64,000 nt of DNA, taken from assembly GCA_964034945.1 (NCBI GenBank), contig OZ035960.1:113433324-113497323 (forward strand), given 5' to 3'. Under the pieces are notes generated by a model. It did no database searches and was not told the DNA's origin. It was given only the letters and a program-made list of their open reading frames with translations. How positions within the stretch are numbered: the first letter of the stretch is position 1; every line of letters begins with the position of its first letter. Positions 34,869 through 45,557 of the stretch are shown here, in pieces. The position numbers were made by a program, and so were the translations under genes. Source of the DNA: Chrysopilus asiliformis (taxonomy: Eukaryota; Arthropoda; Insecta; Diptera; Rhagionidae).

Positions 34869-34936
34869 TTAGAAATTTTTTTTTTATTTCGAACGTTTTT
34901 AGTTTCAATTTTTAATATAGGTAAAATTACAAAGGG

Positions 34937-35145
34937 TTTGAGGGGATAAGTCCGCAGATGAGAAATATATAAAAGAATCTTCCAAATATTGTACTGAACA
35001 CAATACAAAGAATTTTACTCGATATCCCAAGCAGGGAGGGGTTTGAAGGGGTAGGTTAACACGGGGGAAATATATAAAAGAACCTTCCTTGTGTTGTACT
35101 GAACACAAGGCCCAATTAACCATAGGGCTAATTGGGCTACAGACC
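34937..35145. repeat. Two direct repeats, about 104-bp period
   Basis: Each copy has gggtttgaggggataag or a variant, then gaaatatataaaagaa and tgtactgaacacaa. No gene. Confidence 0.6.
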
Positions 35146-35235
35146 AGGGGCGCCATCGATCTGAGGCGATGAAATTTTGATTGCTTTTTTTTTAATTTTC
35201 TTTATATTTAGCGTATCTGTAATTTAAGTTAGTAC

Positions 35236-36420
35236 TGTGTTTATACCCGTATGGTGAAACCAAAGGGTATATTAACTTTGCCTTACCGTTTGTAACGCCA
35301 AGATCCCGTCATCACACACAAAAATGAATTACACCAGTGTGTTTAGAATGATAAAAATAATTAATTTCTGCATGTCCGTCCGTCTGTCCGTCTGTCCGTC
35401 TGTCTGTCCGTCTGTCTGTCCGTCTGTCCGTCTGTCCGTCTGTCTGTGGCGCGGATTGCGGGCGCACGGATTGAGCTACAGACTTGAAATTTGGCCCAGA
35501 TCCGTTTTTTGTAAAATGCGAGGCTAAGTTCGTTAATGGGCAAAAATGGACCATTAGGGGGGGTACCCCCCATACGACCGAAAACGGTTTTTGTGAATAT
35601 CTCAAAAACGGTGCATCTTATCAAAAAAACCCAAGAACAAAAGTTATTTAGGATATGATTCTACATAAAACTCCCATACATCAAAATCCGATTGGAATAA
35701 ATTTTAAAAATTTTTATTGGAAAGTTTGACTTCAAAGGGGAATTTTGGTACAACCGTTCGAATTTTGATACGAATATCACCATACGGGTCTCCAATGATT
35801 GCCAGATTGGCAATTATAGCTTTTGTTATGTTTTGAATTAAAGAATATTTTAAAAAATGAAATTGCATTTTTACAATAATACTATGTAAGGGTGCAAAAT
35901 TTTATTTAGCCCAGGGCGCTCAAACTTGTTAATACGGCTCTGACTGAACACAACGTAAAAACATAACAAAAGCCATAATTCCCAATCTGGCAATTATTGA
36001 AAACCCGCATGGTGATATTCTTATCAAAATTCGAACAGTTGTACCAAAATTCCACTTTGAAGTCGAACTTTCCAATCAGATTTTTTAAAATTTATTCCAA
36101 TCGGATTTTGATGTATGGGAGTTTTATGTAGAATCATATTCTAAATAACTTTAATTCTTAGACTTTTTTGATAAGATGCACCGTTTTTGAGAAATTCGGA
36201 AAAAACGTTTTCGTTTGTATGGGGGGTACCCCCCCTAATGGTCCATTTTTGCCCGTGAATGAACCAGGGTCCAACCAGGAACTTTCTCTACAACTTTCTC
36301 TTTGGGATGACCAAAATCGGTCCACCCAGTAAAAAGTTAAGCGTGAACATACATTAAAAAAAAAAAAAAAAAAAAATATTCAGGTGGAATTGAGAACCTT
36401 TTCCTTTTTGGAAGTCGGTT
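35236..36420. repeat. Palindromic repeat block with GTCC/GTCT microsatellite
   Basis: It begins gtttatacccgtatggtg, a type of phrase seen in dispersed insect repeats. A (GTCC GTCT)n tract follows at about 35371-35450. Inverted arms lie at about 35537-35837 and 35957-36258, roughly 300 bp each and over 80% alike by eye. The tail at 36300-36420 has a 20-bp A-run and ends gaagtcggtt. A weaker relative of one arm lies near 53810-53945. No transposase seen. Confidence 0.6.
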
Positions 36421-36724
36421 AAAAATGAGTTGGTGTCTGTCTGTCTGTCTGTCTGTTCCTCTTTCACGAAAAACGGCTGAACCGATTGGCTTGAAATTTG
36501 GCATGAGTGTCTGTGGTAGTTCTGGTTCCAACATAGGCATACGGAAAAGAACCGCGAGGGGTGGGGGGAGTAAGGGGAGGGGGTAAAGTAATATCGAAAC
36601 TTAGTTTTTCCTCTATGGGGAAACTACCGAGCCGATTGGCCTGAAGTTTAGCTCCAACATAGACCATCAAAAAAAAATTTTTTTTTAAAAAACTTAACCC
36701 GGCAACGACGGGTATGCAAGCTAG

Positions 36725-38614
36725 TACTCAATATTGATATTGATTTTTCCAGTATTTTGAAACTCTTTAAAAAAAAGTTAGAATGCTATTTGAATCGATT
36801 TTATCCCTTCTCTCATGGAATGAGATTAAGTACTTATGACGACGTATCGTGCCGAATACAGCTACGTCATTGTTGCTACCAGATTCACTGGTATATAAAT
36901 CCCCCCCCCCCTCTCATCCTCACCCCTCTCCTTCTTCCACCCTTGAAAAACGATTACGGAATTGAAGGTAAGAAGTGAATTTTCTTCCATTTCTACAGAC
37001 TGAACCAATCGAACGATTTGGTTATGAAAGAGCGTCAGTAAGTCGTAGAAAATGGCTGAAATGAATATTCCTTTGTTCCCGAGTTTTTTACTTAAAAAAA
37101 CACAAATTCCGTCATGTCTAAGCTGAGACGTCATACAACATCTAGCAGGACGGGATTGTAGAACAGTTTGCTGAGAGTAAAAGATATAAAATACTTTACA
37201 ACCGAGGGATGAAAAGTTGGGGTTCTGCAAAAGGAAATCATTCTACTTTGCATTATATGTGATACAGTATGGCACACAAATACAGATAAAAACATGAAAA
37301 CGTAACGATATGCCAGCATCGTTCTTGTATTCATGATGCGAAAAAGGAATCCCCCGTACGAGAAGATAAGTTGAATAAGAGTTGATATCGTATACGCAAG
37401 GGAAGGACCATTTTCCAAGGATATAATAGGTGTTAAAGAATTCAGTATGCTATGCCAATCTAAATTTGGGTATTGGGTATAACCGACTGTGACTACTGAG
37501 CCTGAACGCCACCGCTTTTTTTATGCCTGGCCAACATAACAACAACATCAACAACAACAACAAAAAAAAGAGAAAGGTTTTTCTACCTTCACAAAATATC
37601 ATAGGCTAATGGTAAAATCTTGTTCCGAGTTGTTGAAAGATGTTACCTGAAAATTCTATAGTATTTATTTTTAGCAATAACAGGGAATTTTTACATGTAA
37701 ATATATTCAATTCAAAATTCAAAGGTAATATCTCAATTATTTGGCAAAACAATAAAATAATAACTTGGCACAAGGCATCCCTTTCGACTTAAAAGGGAAT
37801 TTTTCACAGTGCCGAAAGGAAAAGAGAGCGAAAACGAAATAAAAGGAGCAAAGCAATGGATAGCCTGCTAGGATAACTTCTTACAAAAAGGGAGCATTCA
37901 ATTACCCTTTTGTGTATTTTTAGCTTGATTCTTGACTATTCCGTCGATCTGTGAAGGTCAAACATTTCGTCTCAAAAGTAGGTACGATTAAAATTCGAAT
38001 TTATTGCATATAAAGGCAGGAAAATTAAATTTTCATTCATGAGGTTATCAAAAACTTTCGTAAGTATGTAAAGAATTTCGCGTTGAAAAGTTTTTAAAAT
38101 TATTTCAAAAGGTTTTTTTTCCCGTAATATATTAAAACCGTTTGGAAAAAATGTATGCCTTCAGGGCCTTCCATTTCGAATTTTGAAATTCCAACATCAG
38201 ATTTGTGATCAACGACCCTGAAAACCGTCTAATGCCTTCTTCCGAGGAAAAATAAGAAAAGGGTGTTTCCTTACTGGATCTCCCGCTCCAAATTTTGAAA
38301 TTCTAACATCAGATTTGTGACCCGAAAACCACATAAAGCCAGTTTTTCCGACATTTTCTATCACGAGTTTTTCTCGAAAACATTAACAGACGGTGTAGAC
38401 TGCTATTTCGCACTGTGTTGCTAATGGGTTGGAACAAAAAACCTTACAAATGTTGAAATACAGCCAGGGTTCATAATAAATAATATAAAACTGTAGGTAC
38501 GAAGTTATTTTGAAATGTGAAGTGAGAAATGTGTCGTTCTATATTCTCAAATCTCAAAATGCAGGTATTGCCAGACGAACATAAATTAACCTTTACTCTG
38601 CATCGTTCTCAACT
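36725..38614. other. No gene seen; minor repeats
   Basis: A C-run followed by a pyrimidine-rich tract lies at 36901-36943, an (AAC)n tract at about 37537-37570, and two diverged copies of a phrase with 'acatcagatttgtga' near 38190 and 38307. ORFs of 122 and 95 codons on the minus strand are unrecognised. Confidence 0.45.
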
Positions 38615-38620
38615 TTGCAG

Positions 38621-38803
38621 CAGTGCAGTGAAAAAAACCCCGAGAGACAGCTACTGATTGTGAAGAATTATTTCAATAAAATTCAAACTTCTTGGCATTA
38701 TTGGAGGACCAAACTATCTAAACCTAGTCATGTGGCCCTTTTTGATACGCTACTGAAGGCAAGAGATAACAATATGCTTAATGAGAAAATATCGCCATTT
38801 TAA
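38621..38803 (+). CDS. Possible terminal coding exon, unknown protein (partial)
   Basis: 61 codons open from a good splice-acceptor context (a pyrimidine-rich stretch ending ttctcaactttgcag at 38620) to TAA at 38801-38803. The translation, for example QLLIVKNYFNKIQTSWHYW, has a balanced composition unlike the K/N/F/I-rich chance ORFs around it. I recognise no domain. No upstream exon could be identified: any partner would lie upstream across an intron. It may equally be an old transposon fragment or a chance ORF. Confidence 0.3.
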   Translation, partial: QCSEKNPERQLLIVKNYFNKIQTSWHYWRTKLSKPSHVALFDTLLKARDNNMLNEKISPF

Positions 38804-39341
38804 TGAAAAAAAAGTGTATAAAAAAATACAACCATATTAGTTTTCTGCTGCCATTGGAAAAATTATTCAACCGAAAGATTAATTTTTGTGCCACGTGGAG
38901 AAGGCTTTTTTTATTGCCAGGTGCACTCACCATATGATCTACTTATCAGTAATACCATCCTTTCAGGCGCGAAGGGTTGCCTTTAATCACGACAATATGT
39001 GAAATTCATGGATTCGCTTTAAGCGGATTTTTTTTCAATTTATAAAAATCAAAAATTTAAGCACGAAAAAAACCACAACGTAAACATAAAAATTTCAAAA
39101 TTTAATTAGAGCCTTGGTTATACCTATACTTCTCATTATATTAACGTTTAACCCATTAACGTCCAGTGGTCAATTGACTTTAAGAATCTTTTTTTTAACA
39201 CTTGAGCCTTTTGTTACCACATAGGAGTCAGAGTTGCTATAATCAAATACAAAGGCTCGTCCAAAATGGATTAAAAATTTACTAAAAATTGGTTTCTTTT
39301 ATAGAGCAAAGAAAAATGGGAAAGAATTTTTTTGTTTAAAC

Positions 39342-40189
39342 CAGCGATTGTCAACCTGTGTGGCGCGAGGGCGCGAGTACATTTAAGGGGGGGCGCGAGC
39401 ATATCCAAGACAAAATATTTAAAAAAGTTTATTAATTGACTGAAAGGAAAGTACATACCCACATACAAAACAAAATACATTTCGACATAATATTTAATAA
39501 TTAACTTATTAACTTACGCTTGGAGCAGAATGAACGCGAAACCAGCGCGAAACCAACGCAACTACAACGCTCTGAACTGCCACGCTGTGCAAAATTGTGC
39601 AAAAGTAGTACAAGTGGATAACAAAAATGGATAATTTTGAAGCGACAATTTGCTTTGTTGGTCTTTATCTTTGTTATTTGCACTAAGGCTATCAATTTTT
39701 CCTCGAACGGCATTTTTCCAACCTCACTTTATGAACTGTCAACGCAGAATTCTGCGGCAAAGTTACAAGTTTGCAAACTTTTGCGTTGCGTTTACGTTGT
39801 AGCTGGGTTCTATACGTTCACTGTGCTCACGCTCACTTCAAACAATTGTTGGGAACCAAACAGTTTCTGCGCCAGTTTCGCGTCGGTTTCGCGTTCATTG
39901 TGATTTCAGGGTTAAAACAACTTCTCGCGAAACCGCAAAAATGACGCAAGAGCAATAAAAAGGCACCGGATTCTTGTTTTGTCAACGCTGAGGATCGGTG
40001 TTGCCAAATGTCAATAAATTACTGTTTTCTTGGTATTTTGTGTTTAAAATTAAGGTAGTGGTGTAGGTTTAGCGCCAAAATACTCAAATTACGTTATTAT
40101 TGTATACATTTTATTGTATGCAGGGGGGGGCGCGATGACAATTTTGATTGAAAATTGGGCCGCAAATACTGAAAGGTTGAGAAACACTG
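39342..40189. mobile_element. hAT-like non-autonomous element
   Basis: The ends CAGCGATTGTCAACCT and AGGTTGAGAAACACTG are a 16-bp imperfect inverted repeat of hAT type. The flanking 8-mers are GTTTAAAC (39334-39341) and ATTTAAAC (40190-40197), seven of eight matching, as expected for an 8-bp hAT duplication. The interior starts and ends with G-rich gcgcgag-type sequence. An 88-codon ORF at 39637-39903 is unrecognised. No transposase. Confidence 0.75.
39529..39899. repeat. Inverted-repeat pair inside the hAT-like element
   Basis: The phrase AATGAACGCGAAACCAGCGC at 39529 faces the complement of AATGAACGCGAAACCGACGC ending at 39899. About 32 bp match imperfectly, so a nested MITE is possible; no target duplication was recognised. 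Confidence 0.45.
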
Positions 40190-40197
40190 ATTTAAAC

Positions 40198-40842
40198 AAT
40201 CAAAGTCTCAAGAAAATTAATGATCCAAGATCTATATTTTTGGTGCTCCTTGCTACAAAATATAACCCATAGATCTATAAATTATTCCTTTCAAAATAGC
40301 TCTGTGCGTATATAAATTATTATAGTAGGTCGTTTATAGTTAGAAAATTAACGGAATATCAGAAAGGTAATAACATCTACATGCATATCAACTTCTTTTT
40401 GCTTGAAACTTTAAAAACTTTTTTTCGATATCATTCATGATTCGAATTCCATAATTTATTATTTATTATCAAGCATTGGCGTATTCTTTTTTTTTTTCTT
40501 TAAACCCAAATCCAACAAAATACAAACAAATGAACTATTTTTTTACCTTAACTTCCATTCAACTGGAAAGGTTGAAAATTAAAATTTAATACTCGAATTT
40601 TGAAAAGGGAGAATGAATAAGAATAAATTGGCAAAAAAGGTTAAACGAAGCAAAAGTATAAAATTTAACTGTGAGAAATAAACATGAAATTTTACTCAAA
40701 ACTGTCACAAACAAACATTCTCGATAGAAAAAAAAAGTATTTTTAGAGCTTTTGATATTTTCGAGCTTAATTGCAGTTAAAAGTTGGAAGTTTTCGTTGT
40801 ATTATAAATTTTCGATCGTTTATAATATTTAATAGGGTGACA
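40198..40842. other. No gene seen
   Basis: AT-rich, no ORF or repeat recognised up to the next LTR element. Confidence 0.5.
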
Positions 40843-42235
40843 TGTGCCGGACACCAGTTCAGGAGATTGGGATAACCTCCCACAATCTTCGCTGAAGTGG
40901 CGCGGAGGCGGCGTGAAAGAGACGGGCATACCGATAGCGTCAGCTAGCTCAATCTGGGTCGTGGGTTTTGTCTCTTCACCGCCTACCACACAATAAGTGG
41001 TATGCCGGGGGGTAGCAGAATGACGAGAGGGAGAAGCTTCTTAGGGCTTCAATCATTCCTGGTAGCTACGGACGAACTGAAAAAGGGGAAATTTAAAGGG
41101 AGAAAAAGGAGGACCACGACGGGAGGCGTCCCACCCCAATTTAGGCGTTTCAGCCCAAAACCAAATAATCATCGGAGCCTCTGTCCGATGAAACCCTATA
41201 AACAACAATCTTAAAGCGTCACAAAAATTAAAATTTGTATCAAGTCATCCTCGAATTTGTCAGCCAAACCTACCCTTTACCCCGAAACCTCCTCCCAAAA
41301 GGAAACTTAAACTGGCATCTTATTAATTTTCGGTTTTAATCGCGCGAAATCAAAATCGCCATCTGAAAAGGCAACGAAGAACACGAAAAGGAAACTCGAA
41401 TGTTTAAATTCATAACAATAAAGGCTCTATATTTCGATTTCTTTAACAAAATTCAAATAATCTTAATTTTACCTAAAGTGGCCACCTGCTAAATATTTGT
41501 AATATCAATTTTATATAATATATATAATATTTATATAATATAATTCAAAAAAAAAAATAATGATAATAATTAAAGAAAAGGTTAGTGAACCCTGAATGTT
41601 CTATTTCTGTCTTATATTTAATTTTAATGTTAGTAATAAGTGTTTATTTAATGATTAATTCATTTATTCGTAGAAAATTATGTGTTCTCGTTTTGCATGA
41701 ATTTGTCTGTGTGAATGAATCCTTAGTCGTGAAGATTTTGTTGAATGTTGTTTGTTGGTTTGATTGTGGTTGACTGCGAATAAATGCCGAAAACAAGGAT
41801 CTTATGTTGTGAATATGTTAAATTGATGTATGCGGCAAGTGAATTTTTGCGAAGTATGATATTTTATGTTGAATGTAAGTTCGAGAATGTAAGTTATGTT
41901 GAATGTAAATTTAAAGTTGAATGTATAGAATTTTTATGGTAAAATCGCTGATGTTTGTGTCGTAGAAATATGTTGCACGCAGCCTTGCCATGTATGCGTG
42001 AGATCCTTGTTATTGTAGAGATAATCGTCGATTTGGTCCCCGTAATAAAAATTTAAATGTAAGTACTTACAATGTGGAATGTTATGTATGAGCATGAATG
42101 TGGATGTATGTGTTTATGGATGAATGAAATGAATGCGGTGAATTTCTGGTTGTTGATTGGTGTGAGTGATTTCTGGATGAAAATTTTATGTTGTAATGTT
42201 TTGTATGATCTGGATGCCTGATGAATGAATTTATG

Positions 42236-42352
42236 ATGGATGTTGAGAATCTGGATGAATGTTGAGAATCGGGATGAATGTTGCGAATCTGGAAGAATGT
42301 TGAAAATCGGGATGAATGTTGAAAATCTGGATGAATGTTGAAAATGTGGATG
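42236..42352. repeat. 18-bp minisatellite in LTR
   Basis: About six to seven units of ggatgaatgttgagaatc with small changes; repeated at 46951-47067 in the other LTR. Confidence 0.85.
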
Positions 42353-42534
42353 ACTTTTGAATGAAAGTTGAAAACGTGGTGAACTAAAGATGAGTACTGG
42401 AACGAATGGGTTAATGTTGATGTCGTCGAATGTGAACTTTATTGTTTTCACGTCCGTGTATCGTTTTGATGTTTAATCGATTTATTAGAATCTTTTAAAT
42501 TTAATCTGGTTTTAACACTTTTAGCTAAATTCAA

Positions 42535-43058
42535 GTTTTTATTGTAGAATTCGATTTTAAATTTGCACAAAACAAAGTTTTAAGTTTTTAAAATAGCATG
42601 AAACGTAGTTTTAAGTTTTAAATGTGCAATAGTTTTTAATTTTTAAATTTACATAAAACGTAATTTTAAATTTTAAATTCGGACAAAACGTAGTTTTAAG
42701 TTTTAATTTGGCGTTATAAATTAAGTTATAAATTCGTACTAAACGTAGCATATTAATTTGCATGAAACATAGTTTTAAGTTTTATTTTTGCATGAAACGT
42801 AGTTTAAAGTTTTAAAAATTGCATGCAACGTAATTTTAAATTTTTAATGTTGCACAAACGAAGTTTTAAGTTTTTAATTTGCATGAAACGTGGTATTAAG
42901 TTTTATTTTTGCACGAAACATAGTTTTAAGTTTTATTTTTGCATGAAACATAGATTTAAGTTTTAAATGTGCACTAGTTTTAAGTTTTAACTTTACATGA
43001 AACGTAGTTTAAAGTTTTAAATTTGCACAAAACGTAGTTTTAAGTTTTAATTTTTTTG
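42535..43058. repeat. About 30-bp minisatellite in LTR
   Basis: Some 15-18 diverged units combining gttttaagttttaa with ttgcatgaaacgta. The same array is at 47250-47773 in the other LTR. Confidence 0.8.
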
Positions 43059-43653
43059 TTTGATATTTACGTTGAATTTTAACTATTATTATGTTTGTTA
43101 CAATTTTATATCAAACTTAAGCACAAATTAAATGAAAACATAGAGCCTTTAAACCCTACTTTTTTTTTTAACTAATTTACCGGATCGCGGGTTTAAAATA
43201 AAAATAAAATCACGGAATCTTTTACTTTGCTCTTAGAGCAATTTTTAATTAAAAAATAAAAAAATCGATTCGATCGACTTCGACGATCATCAAACGGGGA
43301 CTGAATTTTTCAAAAAAAGGAAAGCCGCCTAGCGTCCGATAGATCTCTATTGTTTCCTTGTGCAACAATGCCTTTATCGATTTCCGTTGTCGTTAAGTAC
43401 ATTGTTGGTCAAGGAATCAATATTGAACAATGATTGAGAAATTTGTTACCAACGCGATGATTTATCGATGTATAATCGACGCATTTTATCGGATGACCAA
43501 AGCAGGGATTGTGAACCTAATAAATTTTGGGTTATTTTAATTTAGATTTTATTTTTTTCGTTTCCCAGAACCGCGTTCATTACAACATCAGTGACTTATA
43601 TTACCTCCTAGGTGATATAAGGTGCTGAAAAAAGAACGGCGGTTTAGCGTGAA

Positions 43654-43720
43654 GGCCAACGTGTGGCTCGACCACGACCCTGTGAAAACCGAGTCTCATG
43701 TTCGAAACACTAGCCGGGCC
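43654..43720 (-). other. tRNA-Lys-like segment near the 3' end of element 2
   Basis: Read on the minus (sense) strand it resembles nearly a whole tRNA-Lys: GCCCGGCTAG at the 5' end, then ACATGAGACTC, then CAGGGTCGTGG, then TCGAGCCACACGTTGGCC. The D-arm is shortened, the anticodon loop is changed (no CTT) and the T-arm keeps a GTGG/CCAC stem. It ends 69 nt before the 3' LTR. It lacks a terminal CCA. It is not a working tRNA gene as it stands. Confidence 0.75.
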
Positions 43721-44299
43721 GAAAGTTTTCAAGTGTTGATAAACTAACTGGAGTATTATTCGCAACAAGTTCTGTCAAATCAGGTAAATTACAAATCAGA
43801 GTAGTGTTACAGCAGGTAAATGACAAATCAGAGTAGTGTTAAAGCAGGTAAGTATATGGTCACATTAGGTGATTATTGACATATCTGGTGAGTATGTGGA
43901 CACATCTGGGTAAAGGATTGGATGACTCAATCTTTCGGTCTTACCATTCTAAGACTCTTTGGGTTACATATGGTGACTAACAACCCTATTAACCACTAAG
44001 ACTCAAGCAGCTTACAAGAGCCGCACCGTATGCGACATCTCCTTTCATCTGGCTCATCCATGCCAAGACAAAATTTAATGCCAATTGGCTAATAAGGGGG
44101 AAGGGGAAAAAAATTGGGAGAAGGTGCATAAAACACGTAGCACCTGAAACTGCCTTGCGCAGGACGATCAAAAAGATGGTCTACCGCAGTAGAACTTAAG
44201 CGGAACGCCCATCGCTAGTTTAGGGGTGAAGCCCCCGGGATTCCTTTTTAGGGATACCCAGAGATCAAATTAGCAAATCAAAAGAAAATTAAAAATTGT
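43721..44299 (-). other. 3' untranslated part of element 2
   Basis: Lies between the pol stop and the tRNA-like segment. It contains a near-direct repeat (acaaatcagagtagtgtta, at about 43793 and 43827). The purine run near 44095-44125 is on the plus strand, that is, the antisense strand, so it cannot serve as a polypurine tract for this element. Confidence 0.6.
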
Positions 44300-44491
44300 T
44301 CAAACTTTGAGATCTTTAGCGTGAATATTACCGACATATTTACCATCATCATCTTGTACCCGGTAAATAGAATTACCTATGGACTGAACAATCGTACATT
44401 TTATGAATTTGGGAGCAAGTTTCGCGTTGAAGTTGTGAGAGGCTCTGCTCAAAAAGAAATTTTTGCAAAATACTTTTTGCCCTAAGCATCC
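44300..44491 (-). pseudogene. Pol C-terminal remnant in element 2
   Basis: The minus-strand frame ends KYVGNIHAKDLKV and stop. Residue for residue it parallels the last 60 or so residues of element 1 pol (GQKVF...FNAKLAPKF...IGNSIYRVQ against GQEIF...INAKLCPKF...IGSNMYQVE). A stop codon and an apparent frameshift cut it off upstream. The RT, RNase H and integrase catalytic parts are absent. It shows that element 2 descends from an autonomous gypsy of a related lineage. Confidence 0.85.
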
Positions 44492-44567
44492 TTATTTGCC
44501 CCCTTCCTCGTCCTGGGGGTTTATGGACAGAAGTTCTATGCATCGTAGAAAGGATGCAATCTAGCAA

Positions 44568-45540
44568 CTATAAAAAAACGAAACGCAAAAAAAAAAAAAA
44601 ACGAGAAATGTATCTAACACCCAAAAAAAAAGATTGTATATGGAAAAGTATAAGAATTAATTACCAAACCAAATGTGAAAGAATAATAAAAGGAAATTCT
44701 AAGAAAAATTCCAATAGCTTCGCGCCAAAATTGAAAAATCGAATAGTCTATACTTCAAATAAAAAAGTATTTAAATAATTAATAAAGTTTTGTGTGCCAA
44801 AATTATTAACACAAGTAGCAAATCTAATAAATTTTCGTTATTTCACGAAAAGGGATGATGAATTAAATTAAAAGAAATTTAATTCATAAAAATTTCGTTT
44901 TTTGGTAACAAATCTATCAATTCATAAATCAGGAGGGAAAGTATCGGGATTCAAGGCAGGCCGGACTGACAATGACTTTTCGACAACAAATGTGACTTAG
45001 ACACAAATGAATTCTTATTTTATTTTATTTTTTTATTCTTTTCTTTTGAAATTAAGTGATCTTAAGTAACCCAATCGAGAATTTGACACCGTTCAAGACA
45101 AGGAATTCGTTTATTTAACTTTTTAAAACAGAATTGTCCATCATCGGAATCGAGCGTCATCTAATCAATTTGGTCACCTCTTCGTCTTTGAGTGGGAAGA
45201 TTAAACTATTAGCTCAATCTTCAGCTCAAAGTTTGTGTGTGGATTGAGTTGCGTAAACGCAGATCTAAGATCCCTACAATGTCACATCACACTCGCAATG
45301 ACCGGCTCCACTCTAATGAGCTTCATAGAATCACAACCCCAATAGAACGGACAGTAATCAAACCCGTGGTTTTAATGTACTGTAATCCAGTTCCGTGGAC
45401 TTGGGAGTCACTGAAGACATTTGGTCCTTCCTTTAAGAAAATGTAATGTCTAATAGCTGAATCAATTACGGGAAAAACAGACATTTGAGACAGCTCGGAG
45501 AGAGAGAAAATCTACAAGAGCCTATCCGCGAAGGATAGTA
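44568..45540 (-). other. Leader and deleted region of element 2, no gene seen
   Basis: Nothing resembling gag, protease or RT was recognised on the minus strand. A 69-codon plus-strand ORF (45237-45446) is antisense to the element and unrecognised. This stretch may keep packaging signals. Confidence 0.5.
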
Positions 45541-45554
45541 CCCGTTGGGCGCCA
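45541..45554 (-). promoter_or_regulatory. Primer-binding site of element 2, tRNA-Lys
   Basis: On the minus strand TGGCGCCCAACGGG starts 3 nt after the LTR. The first 12 nt match the complement of the tRNA-Lys 3' end, as in element 1. It fixes the orientation of the element. Confidence 0.88.
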
Positions 45555-45557
45555 TAT

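Larger units (their letters stand above)
34458..36724 (+). mobile_element. Non-autonomous Helitron copy 3, split by an insertion
   Basis: The first bases TCATACTAATATATAAA (34458-34474) are the 5' end of the family. The rest of the copy resumes at about 36421 with aaaaatgagttggtgtctg and runs to CTAG at 36721-36724 with a complete ACCCG/CGGGT hairpin. The intervening 1.95 kb is foreign repeat DNA. Confidence 0.75.
40843..43584 (-). repeat. 3' LTR of element 2
   Basis: Identical in layout to the right-hand copy at a constant offset of 4,715, with no net indel. One substitution was noticed at 41641. It includes the same two minisatellites. Confidence 0.92.

Noticed and set aside
35371..35450. 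GTCC/GTCT tract as a CRISPR-like or minisatellite array
   Set aside because: Simple 4-8-bp microsatellite with no spacers.
42053..42451. 132-codon minus-strand ORF in each LTR of element 2 (also 46768-47166)
   Set aside because: Mostly a translation of the 18-bp minisatellite; open because the unit length is a multiple of three. No recognisable domain.
43654..43720. A functional tRNA-Lys gene
   Set aside because: D-arm shortened, anticodon lost, acceptor imperfect.
43585..43760. Element 2 as a plus-strand element with its primer site after the left LTR
   Set aside because: No TGG-type site there. The tRNA-Lys primer site next to the right LTR and the pol remnant both read on the minus strand.
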